NCBI RefSeq assembly: GCF_052117125.1
Contig: NZ_JBQKJT010000005.1
Location: 124,001-188,000 of the forward strand
Direction: 5' to 3'
DNA: 64,000 nucleotides
DNA from: Avoscillospira_A sp052117125
GTDB taxonomy: Bacteria; Bacillota; Clostridia; Oscillospirales; Oscillospiraceae
This document shows positions 32,705-41,250 of this stretch, piece by piece (the stretch's first letter is position 1; each line of letters begins with the position of its first letter). Position numbers and translations under genes: made by a program. The notes beneath the pieces were generated by a model that did no database searches, was not told where the DNA came from, and saw only the letters and a program-made list of their open reading frames with translations.

Positions 32705-34289
32705 AGCAAAAGAATTTCGAAAATTGATAGAATCTGGCGGGCATTTTTTCCTAATGGAAGCACATGATGGCCTTTCAGCAAAAATTGTAGAGGAGGCAGG
32801 ATTTCCGGCTATATGGGCCAGTGGCTTATCTATTACAGCTTCTCTTGGGGTACGTGACAATAATGAAATTTCATATACTCAGCTATTAGATGTTCTGGAA
32901 TACATGAACGATGCTTCCCAACTTCCTATTCTTGTTGATGGAGATACAGGATATGGGAACTTTAATAACGCATGCAGGCTTTTAAAAAAACTAGAAAAAA
33001 TGGGAATTGCTGCTGTGTGTATTGAGGACAAAAAATTTCCAAAAACGAATTCTTTTCTGGAGACAAAGATGGAAGCGCTTGCAGACCCACTGGAGTTTTC
33101 TGGGAAAATCCGAGCTATGAAAGCCGCCCAGGAAACGCCAGATTTTACGGTGATTGCAAGGCTCGAATCCCTGATTGTTGGAGCAGGCGTCGCAGATGCT
33201 GTAAAGCGTGCAAAGATGTATCTGGAGGCGGGTGCTGATGCGTTACTGGTACATTCAAAGAAATCTACATCAAAGGATATTGATGATTTTCTGGAATCAT
33301 TTCCAATAGATATTCCGATTTTTATTGTTCCGACAAAATATTATACTGTACCGATAAGCCACTTTACAAAAGATAAAAGAATACGTGGAATTATATGGGC
33401 AAACCACAATGTGCGGGCATGTGTTACGGCGATGCAGAAGATATGTAAGAAGATCTATGAGGAATCCTCAATCGCCGGCGTGGAAGAAATGGTGGCACCT
33501 GTATCAGAATTGTTTAGACTTCAGAAGAATGAAGAATATCTGGAAATGGAGAAAAAATATCTTCCAACCTACCCGGATGTCAGTGCTGTGATTTTGGCGG
33601 CAGGTTCTCCCGGCGCACTCAATTTTAACAAGCCGAAATCGCTGCTCAGGATTAATGGGAAAAGCATTTTGGAACATCAGTTAGACGTTTTAAAGGCTGT
33701 GGGCATCTCTGATATTCGAGTTGTACGAGGATATAGAGCAGAAGAAATTCAGGGAGAAACCGAAGTATTAATTAACAATACAAAATGGGAGAGTACTAAT
33801 TCTCCATATTCCCTTTTCCTTGGTGCAGCTTCTGTGGAAAAGCCATATTTAGTACTGTATGGCGATGTATTTTTTAAAAAGTTTCTGTTAAGGACGATTT
33901 TCAGCTACGCAGGAGAGCATCAGGAGTCAGATGTGATTCTTGTGTGTGTTAGAGATGATTATATCAATGCAGGCTATTCCTTGATTTTAAATAAGCGACC
34001 GGATATTTTTGGAGATGATGAAACGCTTGAGGTTCAGAAGATTCAGACAGATTCGTTTGCAGAAGATGAAAGCCTTAGGGTTTATTTTAGCGGATTTTTA
34101 ATGGTAAATAATCATGAGAGGGTAAGAAAAGTTCTTAATCAAAAGGATATAGAACAGATGCATATGGCTGATTTTATGAAAAAACTGTTGGATGTGGGAT
34201 TGAAACTCTCTGTGATCTTATCATCTAGGGAAGATGTTGTGGATATAAATTCTTTGAATGATCTGATGAAAGCAGGTGAAATACTATGA
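32697..34289 (+). CDS. aepX: Phosphoenolpyruvate mutase fused to a nucleotidyltransferase
   Basis: 530 residues. N-terminal about 285 residues: PEP mutase of the isocitrate-lyase superfamily, converting PEP to phosphonopyruvate and so forming the C-P bond. Diagnostic EDKKFPKTNS at 110-119 (EDKxFxKxNS), metal site DGDTGYGN (81-88), GLSITASLG (43-51). C-terminal domain from about 295: sugar-phosphate-type nucleotidyltransferase with VILAAGSPGAL (298-308), NKPKSLLRINGKSILEHQ (311-328) and VLYGDVFF. Such fused domains are thought to CMP-activate the final phosphonate for transfer to a glycan. The AAGxGxR loop is altered to AAGSPGAL. Next gene overlaps by 4 bases (ATGATG). Confidence 0.93.
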   Translation: MNKAKEFRKLIESGGHFFLMEAHDGLSAKIVEEAGFPAIWASGLSITASLGVRDNNEISYTQLLDVLEYMNDASQLPILVDGDTGYGNFNNACRLLKKLEKMGIAAVCIEDKKFPKTNSFLETKMEALADPLEFSGKIRAMKAAQETPDFTVIARLESLIVGAGVADAVKRAKMYLEAGADALLVHSKKSTSKDIDDFLESFPIDIPIFIVPTKYYTVPISHFTKDKRIRGIIWANHNVRACVTAMQKICKKIYEESSIAGVEEMVAPVSELFRLQKNEEYLEMEKKYLPTYPDVSAVILAAGSPGALNFNKPKSLLRINGKSILEHQLDVLKAVGISDIRVVRGYRAEEIQGETEVLINNTKWESTNSPYSLFLGAASVEKPYLVLYGDVFFKKFLLRTIFSYAGEHQESDVILVCVRDDYINAGYSLILNKRPDIFGDDETLEVQKIQTDSFAEDESLRVYFSGFLMVNNHERVRKVLNQKDIEQMHMADFMKKLLDVGLKLSVILSSREDVVDINSLNDLMKAGEIL

Positions 34290-35344
34290 TGAATACAGCG
34301 GAATTTATCGATTGTTTGGAAAATATCGGCATCCGCAAGTTTGCAGGTGTCCCCTGTTCCTTTTTAACACATCTCATTAACGAGGCGCTGAATCGCAAAA
34401 TTTATGAGCCGTTTGTGAACGAAGGTGATGCTGTAGCATATGCTGCTGGAGCATGCCTTGCAGGAGAAAAGGTTGCCGTGATTATGCAGAATTCTGGCCT
34501 AACAAATGCGCTTTCTCCGCTTACATCCCTAAATGAATTATTTGGCCTGCATGTACTACTTATTATTGGAAACCGCGGCAAGGATGACGAACCACAGCAT
34601 AAGATCATGGCTGAAGCGGTAAAACCTTTTCTTGATACGCTTGGTATTCCATATTTCTGTGCAGAGGAAGAAGGAGCTATTGAAAAGGCAAAGGAGTGTT
34701 TAAAAAGCCACTGTGCTGCCCTCCTTGTGAATACAAAGGATACATTCTCGCCGGTTTTATTACAGGAAAACGATAAAAATAAAGAATTGGGGAAACCTGC
34801 ACGTTGCGACATTCTAAGTGCAGTGGCAGATTGTGTGGGCAGAGAAGTAATTGTTACTACAACTGGATTTACAAGCCGTGAAATGTTCTGCATTAAAGAT
34901 CGGCCTCAGAACTTCTATATGGTTGGTTCCATGGGCTGTCTTTCTTCTCTGGCCGCTGGAATTGCTGAGGGTATGCCGGGTAACCGGGTTATAGCAGTAG
35001 ATGGGGACAGCGCATGCCTAATGAGGCTGGGAGCATTATATACGTTAACGGAGAAGCAACCAGATAATCTCTGCTATATTGTTTTGGACAATGAAGCAAA
35101 TGAGTCTACAGGTGGACAGGTGAACAGCCTTGGAGAAAGTAGGCTTTTTGATGTCATGAGTAGTATGTACCCAACAAAAGAGGTTTGTTCTGCTGAAGAG
35201 ATGGCAAAAGCAATTAGGATTTTTCAAAAAGAGGGAAAATATACGCAGTTATATGTAAGGACCAGAAAAGGAACCATGAAAAATCTGCCAAGGCCGGATA
35301 AGGCACTACTTTATGGGCAGGCAAAAAGATTTTGCAAAGAGTGA
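34286..35344 (+). CDS. aepY: Phosphonopyruvate decarboxylase
   Basis: 352 residues, overlapping the PEP mutase stop. Thiamine-diphosphate enzyme that removes CO2 from phosphonopyruvate and so pulls the unfavourable mutase reaction towards phosphonoacetaldehyde. N-terminal Pyr domain with the catalytic Glu in NEGDAVAYAAGA (45-56); C-terminal PP domain with GDSACLMRLGALYT (240-253) and LDNEANESTGGQ (267-278), the metal/TPP-binding pair typical of Ppd. The linker domain of larger TPP enzymes is absent, as expected. No aminotransferase or Fe-alcohol dehydrogenase for the next step is adjacent. Confidence 0.93.
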   Translation: MMNTAEFIDCLENIGIRKFAGVPCSFLTHLINEALNRKIYEPFVNEGDAVAYAAGACLAGEKVAVIMQNSGLTNALSPLTSLNELFGLHVLLIIGNRGKDDEPQHKIMAEAVKPFLDTLGIPYFCAEEEGAIEKAKECLKSHCAALLVNTKDTFSPVLLQENDKNKELGKPARCDILSAVADCVGREVIVTTTGFTSREMFCIKDRPQNFYMVGSMGCLSSLAAGIAEGMPGNRVIAVDGDSACLMRLGALYTLTEKQPDNLCYIVLDNEANESTGGQVNSLGESRLFDVMSSMYPTKEVCSAEEMAKAIRIFQKEGKYTQLYVRTRKGTMKNLPRPDKALLYGQAKRFCKE

Positions 35345-35346
35345 AG

Positions 35347-36042
35347 ATGAAAACAGCGGTTTTTTCTGATATCCATGCTAATCTACAGGCACTTACGTCA
35401 GTTCTTGAAGACTGCGAAAAGCAGGGAGTAGAAAGAGTGTGGATGCTTGGTGACTATGTGGACTATGGCGCAAATCCTGTGCAAGTGATGGAATTGGTTG
35501 TGAATGCAGGGGCTGAACATATGATTGCAGGAAACCATGACGCATGCCAGTACCTACAAAAGGTTCGCTCAAGCGAAACAGAACATGGGAAACTTGCATA
35601 TAAATATACAAAGGAAATTATTGAAAAAAATAAATCAAAGTTTTCACTTTTGAAAAAAATAAGCAATTTTCCAGTAAAGCATATTATAGATAAAAAAACA
35701 CTGTTGGTTCATGGAACACCAGAAGACCCATATTGGGGGAAAATTCGGCCAGAAGAAAATTTAGAACAGTTGTTTCAATTCATGGAAAAATCTGATATTA
35801 AGTTAATGCTAATGGGGCATTCACACGTCAGTTTTCTTATACGCCAAAACGGTCGTATGATTTTAAATCCAGGAAGCGTGGGGCAGCCAAGGGATGGCTG
35901 TCCAAAAGCATCTTATGCAATATTGGATGACGATTCAGTAATATTTCGTCGTGTCAGTTATGATGTAGATGGAGCGGCCGAGGCAATCAAAAGAGCAGGT
36001 CTGCCGGATTATCTTTGGAAAAGGCTGTACATTGGAAGATAG
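35347..36042 (+). CDS. Calcineurin-like metallophosphoesterase
   Basis: 231 residues from the ATG at 35347 (MKTAVFSDIHAN), 2 bases after the aepY stop. Complete dinuclear metal motif set: SDIHAN (7-12), GDYVDYG (about 38), GNHD (about 63), VHGTPED (about 119) and GHSHVSF (about 156). YfcE/MJ0936-like (PF12850) rather than secreted type. Located among nucleotide-activating enzymes, it may hydrolyse a phosphate monoester or diester intermediate of the glycan pathway; substrate unknown. Confidence 0.85.
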   Translation: MKTAVFSDIHANLQALTSVLEDCEKQGVERVWMLGDYVDYGANPVQVMELVVNAGAEHMIAGNHDACQYLQKVRSSETEHGKLAYKYTKEIIEKNKSKFSLLKKISNFPVKHIIDKKTLLVHGTPEDPYWGKIRPEENLEQLFQFMEKSDIKLMLMGHSHVSFLIRQNGRMILNPGSVGQPRDGCPKASYAILDDDSVIFRRVSYDVDGAAEAIKRAGLPDYLWKRLYIGR

Positions 36043-36060
36043 ACTATGGAGGTATAGGAG

Positions 36061-37011
36061 ATGAAAGTTCTGATTACAGGAGTTGCAGGACTTACTGGTG
36101 CACATCTTGCAAGAAAATGCCTTGACGAGGGAGATATAGTTGTTGGCGTGGACAACTTTTTCCGAGGCACGAAGGAAAATATAGAAACCTTGCTAGGTCA
36201 TGAGAGGTTTGCTTTTCATGAATGTGATTTTCGCGATTACATCTTGCATGGAGAGGAAACTGAATTTGACGGTATCTATCATCTTGCAGCAATCGTTCCG
36301 ACCAGATATTTTTATGAAGCTCCCTGCCTTACTTATGAGGTAAACTGTCAAGGTACATATGACATTTTCCGGTGGGCGCTTAGAAACAATATTCCCCGTT
36401 TTGTCAATGCTTCGAGTTCAGAAATCTACGGACATGCAGGGGAATTTCCTACAAAAGAGACAACAGCTTCTCTCTACGACTCTGTGGAGGCCACGCCCAG
36501 ATGGTCTTACGCCCACGGAAAAATCATGACAGAATATCTGCTGAACTACCACAAAAGTGAAATTAAAGTATGCCATCTTCGTTATGCAAATGTATATGGA
36601 CCGTATGATGTAGATGACAACCATGTGATTCCATATATTTTAAATTGTATCGTCAACAACAGACCGTGCCATCTTAATGCTATGGCAGGAGAAATTAGGC
36701 GCTCCTTTTTATATATGTCTGACTGTGCAGAGGCAACTTATCTTGCCATGACGGGAATGCATACAGGAACAGCGTATAATATCGGAAACCCAGAGGAAAA
36801 GACAATCTTGGAACTTTTTGACATCGCAGTAAGAGAAGCTGCAAAATTGGGAATTAGATATGGCCATGAACCTATACTGGATATAACAAGAGCAGGAGAT
36901 CCGTCAAGAAGAGTATTAGATATTAAAAGGGCGAAGGATGAACTTGGGTACAGTCCCAAAGTGATGCTGGAAGAAGGCGTGAGGAGGACGCTTGAATGGA
37001 TAACAAGATAG
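36061..37011 (+). CDS. NAD-dependent nucleotide-sugar epimerase/dehydratase (extended SDR)
   Basis: 316 residues behind GGAGGTATAGGAG. Rossmann TGVAGLTG (6-13), DNFFRGTKEN acidic end, HLAAIVPT, catalytic SSSE and YAHGK (Y150, K154), and the C-terminal RRVLDIKRAKDELGYSP substrate pattern of UDP/GDP-sugar enzymes. Could be a 4-epimerase, 4,6-dehydratase or UDP-glucuronate decarboxylase; the motif set does not decide. Probably makes a sugar donor for the glycan. Overlaps the following nucleotidyltransferase gene by 16 bases. Confidence 0.88.
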   Translation: MKVLITGVAGLTGAHLARKCLDEGDIVVGVDNFFRGTKENIETLLGHERFAFHECDFRDYILHGEETEFDGIYHLAAIVPTRYFYEAPCLTYEVNCQGTYDIFRWALRNNIPRFVNASSSEIYGHAGEFPTKETTASLYDSVEATPRWSYAHGKIMTEYLLNYHKSEIKVCHLRYANVYGPYDVDDNHVIPYILNCIVNNRPCHLNAMAGEIRRSFLYMSDCAEATYLAMTGMHTGTAYNIGNPEEKTILELFDIAVREAAKLGIRYGHEPILDITRAGDPSRRVLDIKRAKDELGYSPKVMLEEGVRRTLEWITR

Positions 37012-37784
37012 CGGCAGTAGTTCTCTGCGCTGGAATGGGCAGCCGGTTACATTTGCCAGATGGAGTGAATAAATGCGCAAAAACTATCGGATGTATTTCC
37101 CCGGCTGAATATACGATATCGAAACTTGTTAAGGCGGGTATTCCCAAAGTGGCTGTTGTTGTAGGATATGCTGCTTCTTCAGTAAGAGAAGCACTAAAGG
37201 ACTTTGCGCAATGCGGAGTAGTAGAGTTTGTTGAGAATCCTCTATATGACCGATATGGATGCAACTACTCACTTAGCTGTGCCATTCAAGCGGCTTGTAT
37301 CAAGGAGTGTGCAAGACTGATCATAACTGAAGGTGACTCACTGCTGCACGGCGACTCAATCCTTCAAATAGCAGAAGAAGAGGGAGAGGCAGCATCTCTT
37401 GTACGCTCTCCAGAGTATGTTGATCCGAAAAGAAGTGTCATAGCGATGGGAATAGAGGGAAAAATCAATCGGTATGAGTATGATACTACGCACAGCGGCA
37501 GATTGACCTGGGTGGAAAACGGCGAAGAAATTATCGGTGAGAGCATGCAAATGTGGATATTTGCTGGAAATACGCTTAGACGACTAAAAGAAGAACTGGA
37601 GCAATATGCACTGAGAGTCAAAAAAGCAAAAGAGCCTATGCTTCACTCCGGTGTATATTCCATCAATAAATTGGGTGTGAAGATCAAACCTGTTTTTTCA
37701 GAACAGCCTGATGCATGGATTAATCTAAATACGCCAGAAGACTTAAGAAGGGCGGAGAATACAAAATGGCTGATAAGATCATGA
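36996..37784 (+). CDS. Sugar-phosphate / choline-phosphate-type nucleotidyltransferase
   Basis: 262 residues. Nucleotidyltransferase fold: AAVVLCAGMGSRL (6-18, P-loop-like GxGxR), the Lys in NKCAKTIG, IPKVAVVVGYAA, IITEGDSLL (metal Asp region) and the C-terminal AWINLNTPEDLRRAE, a common ending in LicC-like and MobA-like enzymes. It may activate a phosphonate or phospho-alcohol for LicD, or a sugar 1-phosphate for the adjacent SDR. Translationally coupled to both neighbours (16-base and 19-base overlaps). Confidence 0.85.
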   Translation: MDNKIAAVVLCAGMGSRLHLPDGVNKCAKTIGCISPAEYTISKLVKAGIPKVAVVVGYAASSVREALKDFAQCGVVEFVENPLYDRYGCNYSLSCAIQAACIKECARLIITEGDSLLHGDSILQIAEEEGEAASLVRSPEYVDPKRSVIAMGIEGKINRYEYDTTHSGRLTWVENGEEIIGESMQMWIFAGNTLRRLKEELEQYALRVKKAKEPMLHSGVYSINKLGVKIKPVFSEQPDAWINLNTPEDLRRAENTKWLIRS

Positions 37785-38875
37785 TTATCGGATATGGGAG
37801 CACCGGAAAATATGTGCTTGATATGATGGTACGTCTGCCTGAACTTGCAGACTGCGAAATTACTGTAATCTCGAGAAGTGAAAAAACAGAGGCAGAGAAA
37901 AGAATAAACCTTACTTTAGTTTCTGCGGGGATCTTCGGTATGTACCCTAAAATTGCATATGAGCAGTGTGATATCGAGGACACAAACAGACTCAGTGAAC
38001 TGATTGCCCAAAAGGAACCGAATGTAATCGCATATACTGGAAGGTATATGAAAGGATTCAAGTACGGGGAATTTTCTTATCCAAACGGGATTGGATATGG
38101 AGTATGGGCACCGATGTCTGCCGTGCTGGTGGAGAAAGTCATGGAAGCTGTAAAAAGATCCGGCATTTCGACAAAAGTCATTAACACAAGTTACGGAGAT
38201 GCGGTATCTCCACTACTGGAAGCAAAAGGACTTGCTCCGTATACAAGTGCGGGAAATCTGAATCATTTGATACCTCGCATTGTACATGCCTATAAGACTT
38301 TGACAGGCATTAGACTGAAAGCACCAGATGTCACTTTTGTGGGCTCACATTATGCGAATACTTATATATCAAAAGAGGGAACACCAAAAGGATCCGCTTA
38401 TCTGATGGACATCAGAGGAAATACCTCTATAGAAGATGAAACAATATTCCGTCTTTGTGCGCTGCCGACCGCATCCGGTCCGGATCGCAATATTATGATC
38501 GCATCTGATGTGGTAATGCTGACCCGGTTTATTTTGGATAAAAGCAGTGTAGAACATCGGATACATGCACCTGGAGCGTACGGCAAAATAGGTGGTTATC
38601 CGCTGATTTTTCGGGGAGGACAGATGGAGATTGATGAGTCTGTTTTCTCATTAGAGGAAATGATAAATGTCAACAAAAAGAGTCTTATGTGTGATGGAAT
38701 TGAAGCCATTGATGGGAATGGACTTCACTTTACGGATGAAGTAATTTGGCAGATGAAAAAAGTATTTGGGCTTATTTATCCTAAAACAATAGCGCTTGAG
38801 GACTGTGGACGCTTTGCAGAGCAGATCTCAGAGGGAATCATAAGATGGAAAAATATAAACAAGAAAAGCAGATAA
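37766..38875 (+). CDS. Saccharopine-dehydrogenase-like NAD(P)-binding protein
   Basis: 369 residues. N-terminal dinucleotide-binding loop IIGYGSTGKYVLDMM (6-20) followed by ITVISRSEKTE, then a long C-terminal domain without a recognised signature (KVINTSYGDAVSPLLEAKGLAPYTSAGNLNHLIPR; GSDRNIMIASDVVM-like region). The layout resembles saccharopine dehydrogenase-type reductases, but no substrate motif is clear. In a pathway that stops at phosphonoacetaldehyde it is a candidate for reducing or reductively aminating that aldehyde, or for acting on a sugar. It overlaps the upstream nucleotidyltransferase by 19 bases and is the last gene of the tightly packed group. Confidence 0.6.
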   Translation: MADKIMIIGYGSTGKYVLDMMVRLPELADCEITVISRSEKTEAEKRINLTLVSAGIFGMYPKIAYEQCDIEDTNRLSELIAQKEPNVIAYTGRYMKGFKYGEFSYPNGIGYGVWAPMSAVLVEKVMEAVKRSGISTKVINTSYGDAVSPLLEAKGLAPYTSAGNLNHLIPRIVHAYKTLTGIRLKAPDVTFVGSHYANTYISKEGTPKGSAYLMDIRGNTSIEDETIFRLCALPTASGPDRNIMIASDVVMLTRFILDKSSVEHRIHAPGAYGKIGGYPLIFRGGQMEIDESVFSLEEMINVNKKSLMCDGIEAIDGNGLHFTDEVIWQMKKVFGLIYPKTIALEDCGRFAEQISEGIIRWKNINKKSR

Positions 38876-39010
38876 GCCTAATATTCTCTCTTCTTTTTGC
38901 AAGAAATACAGCTATAATAACTAGATATTCTCCTTAATTTATACTGGAATACATTGGTCCGGATGTTTACTTTTGCAGGAAAATATTTTGCTATAAAGAG
39001 GAGACTGCGA

Positions 39011-39919
39011 ATGAAAAAAATAGCAGCACAGGAGGCGGAGACTCAGAAGCACTTAACGCCGAAGGAATTGCGCCTTTTGCAGTTAACGGAGCTAGAACTT
39101 CTGCTGGAGTTTGACCGAATTTGCCGAACATACGGCATCAAATATACGATGATTGGAGGTACCCTGCTGGGAGCAGTGAGACATAAAGGATTTATCCCGT
39201 GGGATGATGATGCAGATGTGGCAATGCTCCGTACAGAGTATGAAAAATTTAAAGAGGCATGTAAAGCAGAACTGAATGGTACAAAATATTATTTTCAGGA
39301 TCAGTTTGTGACAGAGGGATACCGCTGGGGGTATGCAAAACTCAGAAGAAAAGGGACAGCCTTTGTGCGGCCGAACACAGAAGAATTTCCCTATGAACAG
39401 GGAATATATATCGACATTATGCCTCTGGACTACCTCCCGGAGCATAGGGCGGGACAACTACTCTGTAACATTGTGGCATTTCTGCTCCGAAAGACAGGAT
39501 GGTCAGAGGTGGGGAAAAAGCAGGAAAAGAATCTTTTTTACAGAGGGCTGTACCATTTGCTCTCGTGCATTCCAATGGAAACATATAACAAGGCATATAA
39601 AAAGTTTATCGATTGGACCAACCGTCGCCCGACGGGATATCTAAGATGCCTAGGACTCCCCATAGTTTGTGCAAAGGGAAACACTGGATATTGGAGGTAC
39701 CGAACGGAATGGCTGGAGGATACCGTTGAATATGAATTTGAAACCTATCGACTCATAGGATTTCGGCAGAGCCAGCTGCCGCTGAGCCGGATGTATGGGG
39801 ATTATCTGACACCTGTATGTTTTCCACCAATTAGTATATCAGAATGTGTTCTGCCAAAGCTGGAGGAAATTCAAGTGGATGAAAAGCTCAAAGAAGCATT
39901 TATTTTAAGCTTTTCATGA
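39011..39919 (+). CDS. LicD-family phosphotransferase
   Basis: 302 residues from the ATG at 39011 behind GAGGAGACT; the longer frame lacks a ribosome site. Core signature MIGGTLLGAVRHKGFIPWDDDADV (about 50-73 region): GGTLLGAxRHxGFIPWDDDxD is diagnostic of LicD, which transfers phosphocholine or related phospho-alcohols from CDP-donors to sugars in teichoic acids, LPS or capsules. IDIMPLDYLPE follows. With a PEP mutase and cytidylyltransferases nearby, the likely donor is a CDP/CMP-phosphonate. Preceded by about 135 bases of AT-rich DNA, so it may start a second transcript. Confidence 0.92.
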   Translation: MKKIAAQEAETQKHLTPKELRLLQLTELELLLEFDRICRTYGIKYTMIGGTLLGAVRHKGFIPWDDDADVAMLRTEYEKFKEACKAELNGTKYYFQDQFVTEGYRWGYAKLRRKGTAFVRPNTEEFPYEQGIYIDIMPLDYLPEHRAGQLLCNIVAFLLRKTGWSEVGKKQEKNLFYRGLYHLLSCIPMETYNKAYKKFIDWTNRRPTGYLRCLGLPIVCAKGNTGYWRYRTEWLEDTVEYEFETYRLIGFRQSQLPLSRMYGDYLTPVCFPPISISECVLPKLEEIQVDEKLKEAFILSFS

Positions 39920-40182
39920 TATACATGCTATAATCATAAAAATTTTAGATTAGGGTAATGATGCACTTTCCTTCTATAAGAACTTTTGCTTATGTGTGTA
40001 GGAGTGGACACTCTTTTGAGAATATTTTGGGTTGTAGGATATATGTTTGGGAGTATTGTTATAAGCAGTTAATTGGTCTGCTTCACTAAAAGTACTTGTA
40101 TAAACTTAATAAATTATTATCTGCTGTGTGAAAAGTATTATTTTTATACATTGAAGCATAGCGGAAAGGAATGGTGAAAAAC

Positions 40183-41250
40183 ATGACAAATAAAAGGTAT
40201 TGTATGAGTTCCTATCTTGCTTTTCGCTATATTGAAAGAGAAGATATGGACTTTTATCGAAATACAAGGCACCATAATTTTGTTCCGCTGCCATTGGAAC
40301 AGAGAACCAGGGTTGCAACGGCGGAAGAGATCGACCGTGAGTTGACAAAGATATTTGAGAGAATCGGTGCGGAAAAACTGGGCCTTATGTTGAGTGGTGG
40401 AATGGATTCTGCCTGCCTTGCAGCCTACATGAGTGGGTGCGATGCATATACATTCCGTTTTGAGGGAGCCCTTTTTCAACACGAATTAAAGCGCGCCGAG
40501 TACTATGCTGACACTTACGGACTGAACCTTCACTATATCGATATCGACTGGTCAACGATAGAACGTTATCTGGCCCCTGTCATGAGGGCAAAAGGCGCAC
40601 CAGTGCATTCTATTGAGCCAATGCTGTATCAAGCTGCGATGCAGGCTGGAGGAGATGGGATTGAGAGACTGATTATCGGAGAAAGCGCGGACTTGGTCTT
40701 TGGCGGAATGAACCAGCTTCTTTCTAGGGACTGGACGGTGGAGGAGTTTCAGGATCGGTATATCTTTACAAAGCCGGAAATGATATTGAATGAGCCGGAG
40801 GATATGTCGTATCTGTTTGAGCAATATCGCCAGGAGGATGGGAAAATCGACTTTTTGGGTTTTATGGATAATGTATATGCAATTGAAAGTCCTGGCTCTT
40901 ACCAAAATGCTTTTGGTGCTGCAAAAATGCCGTATACGGATCCACATGCAAACCTTGTAATGGCAAATGAGCTGGATTTAAAAAGAGTGCGTAATGGAGA
41001 ACCCAAATATCTAATCAGAGATCTGTTTAAAATGAAGTATCCAGCGTATCCTGTTCCAGATAAGTTTCCTATGCCGCGGCCTGTGGATCTGTGGTTTGAA
41101 AAATGGAGCGGACCTCAAAGAAAAGAGTTTAGAAAAGACATAAATATGGATTTGCTGACAGGCAATCAAAAGTGGCAACTTTATTGTCTGGAACAATTCC
41201 TTGAAATGTATGAGCCAGAGGAGAGACGGCATAATGAAAGCTATGAATAA
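40183..41250 (+). CDS. Glutaminase-less asparagine-synthetase-like (PP-loop) enzyme, copy 1
   Basis: 355 residues from the ATG at 40183; in-frame starts at 40171/40174 are possible but the chosen start aligns with copy 2. PP-loop LMLSGGMDSAC (68-78) places it in the asparagine synthase C-domain family, which adenylates a carboxylate for amide formation. The N-terminal Ntn glutaminase domain of AsnB is absent, replaced by a short leader YCMSSYLAFRYIE (6-18). Other blocks shared with copy 2: KGAPVHSIE, GESADLVFGG, LLSRDWTVEEF, PMPRPVDLWFEKW. It may use free ammonia or an amine-bearing substrate, as beta-lactam-synthetase relatives do. The methyltransferase gene overlaps its end by 17 bases. The 260 bases upstream show no gene. 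Confidence 0.8.
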   Translation: MTNKRYCMSSYLAFRYIEREDMDFYRNTRHHNFVPLPLEQRTRVATAEEIDRELTKIFERIGAEKLGLMLSGGMDSACLAAYMSGCDAYTFRFEGALFQHELKRAEYYADTYGLNLHYIDIDWSTIERYLAPVMRAKGAPVHSIEPMLYQAAMQAGGDGIERLIIGESADLVFGGMNQLLSRDWTVEEFQDRYIFTKPEMILNEPEDMSYLFEQYRQEDGKIDFLGFMDNVYAIESPGSYQNAFGAAKMPYTDPHANLVMANELDLKRVRNGEPKYLIRDLFKMKYPAYPVPDKFPMPRPVDLWFEKWSGPQRKEFRKDINMDLLTGNQKWQLYCLEQFLEMYEPEERRHNESYE

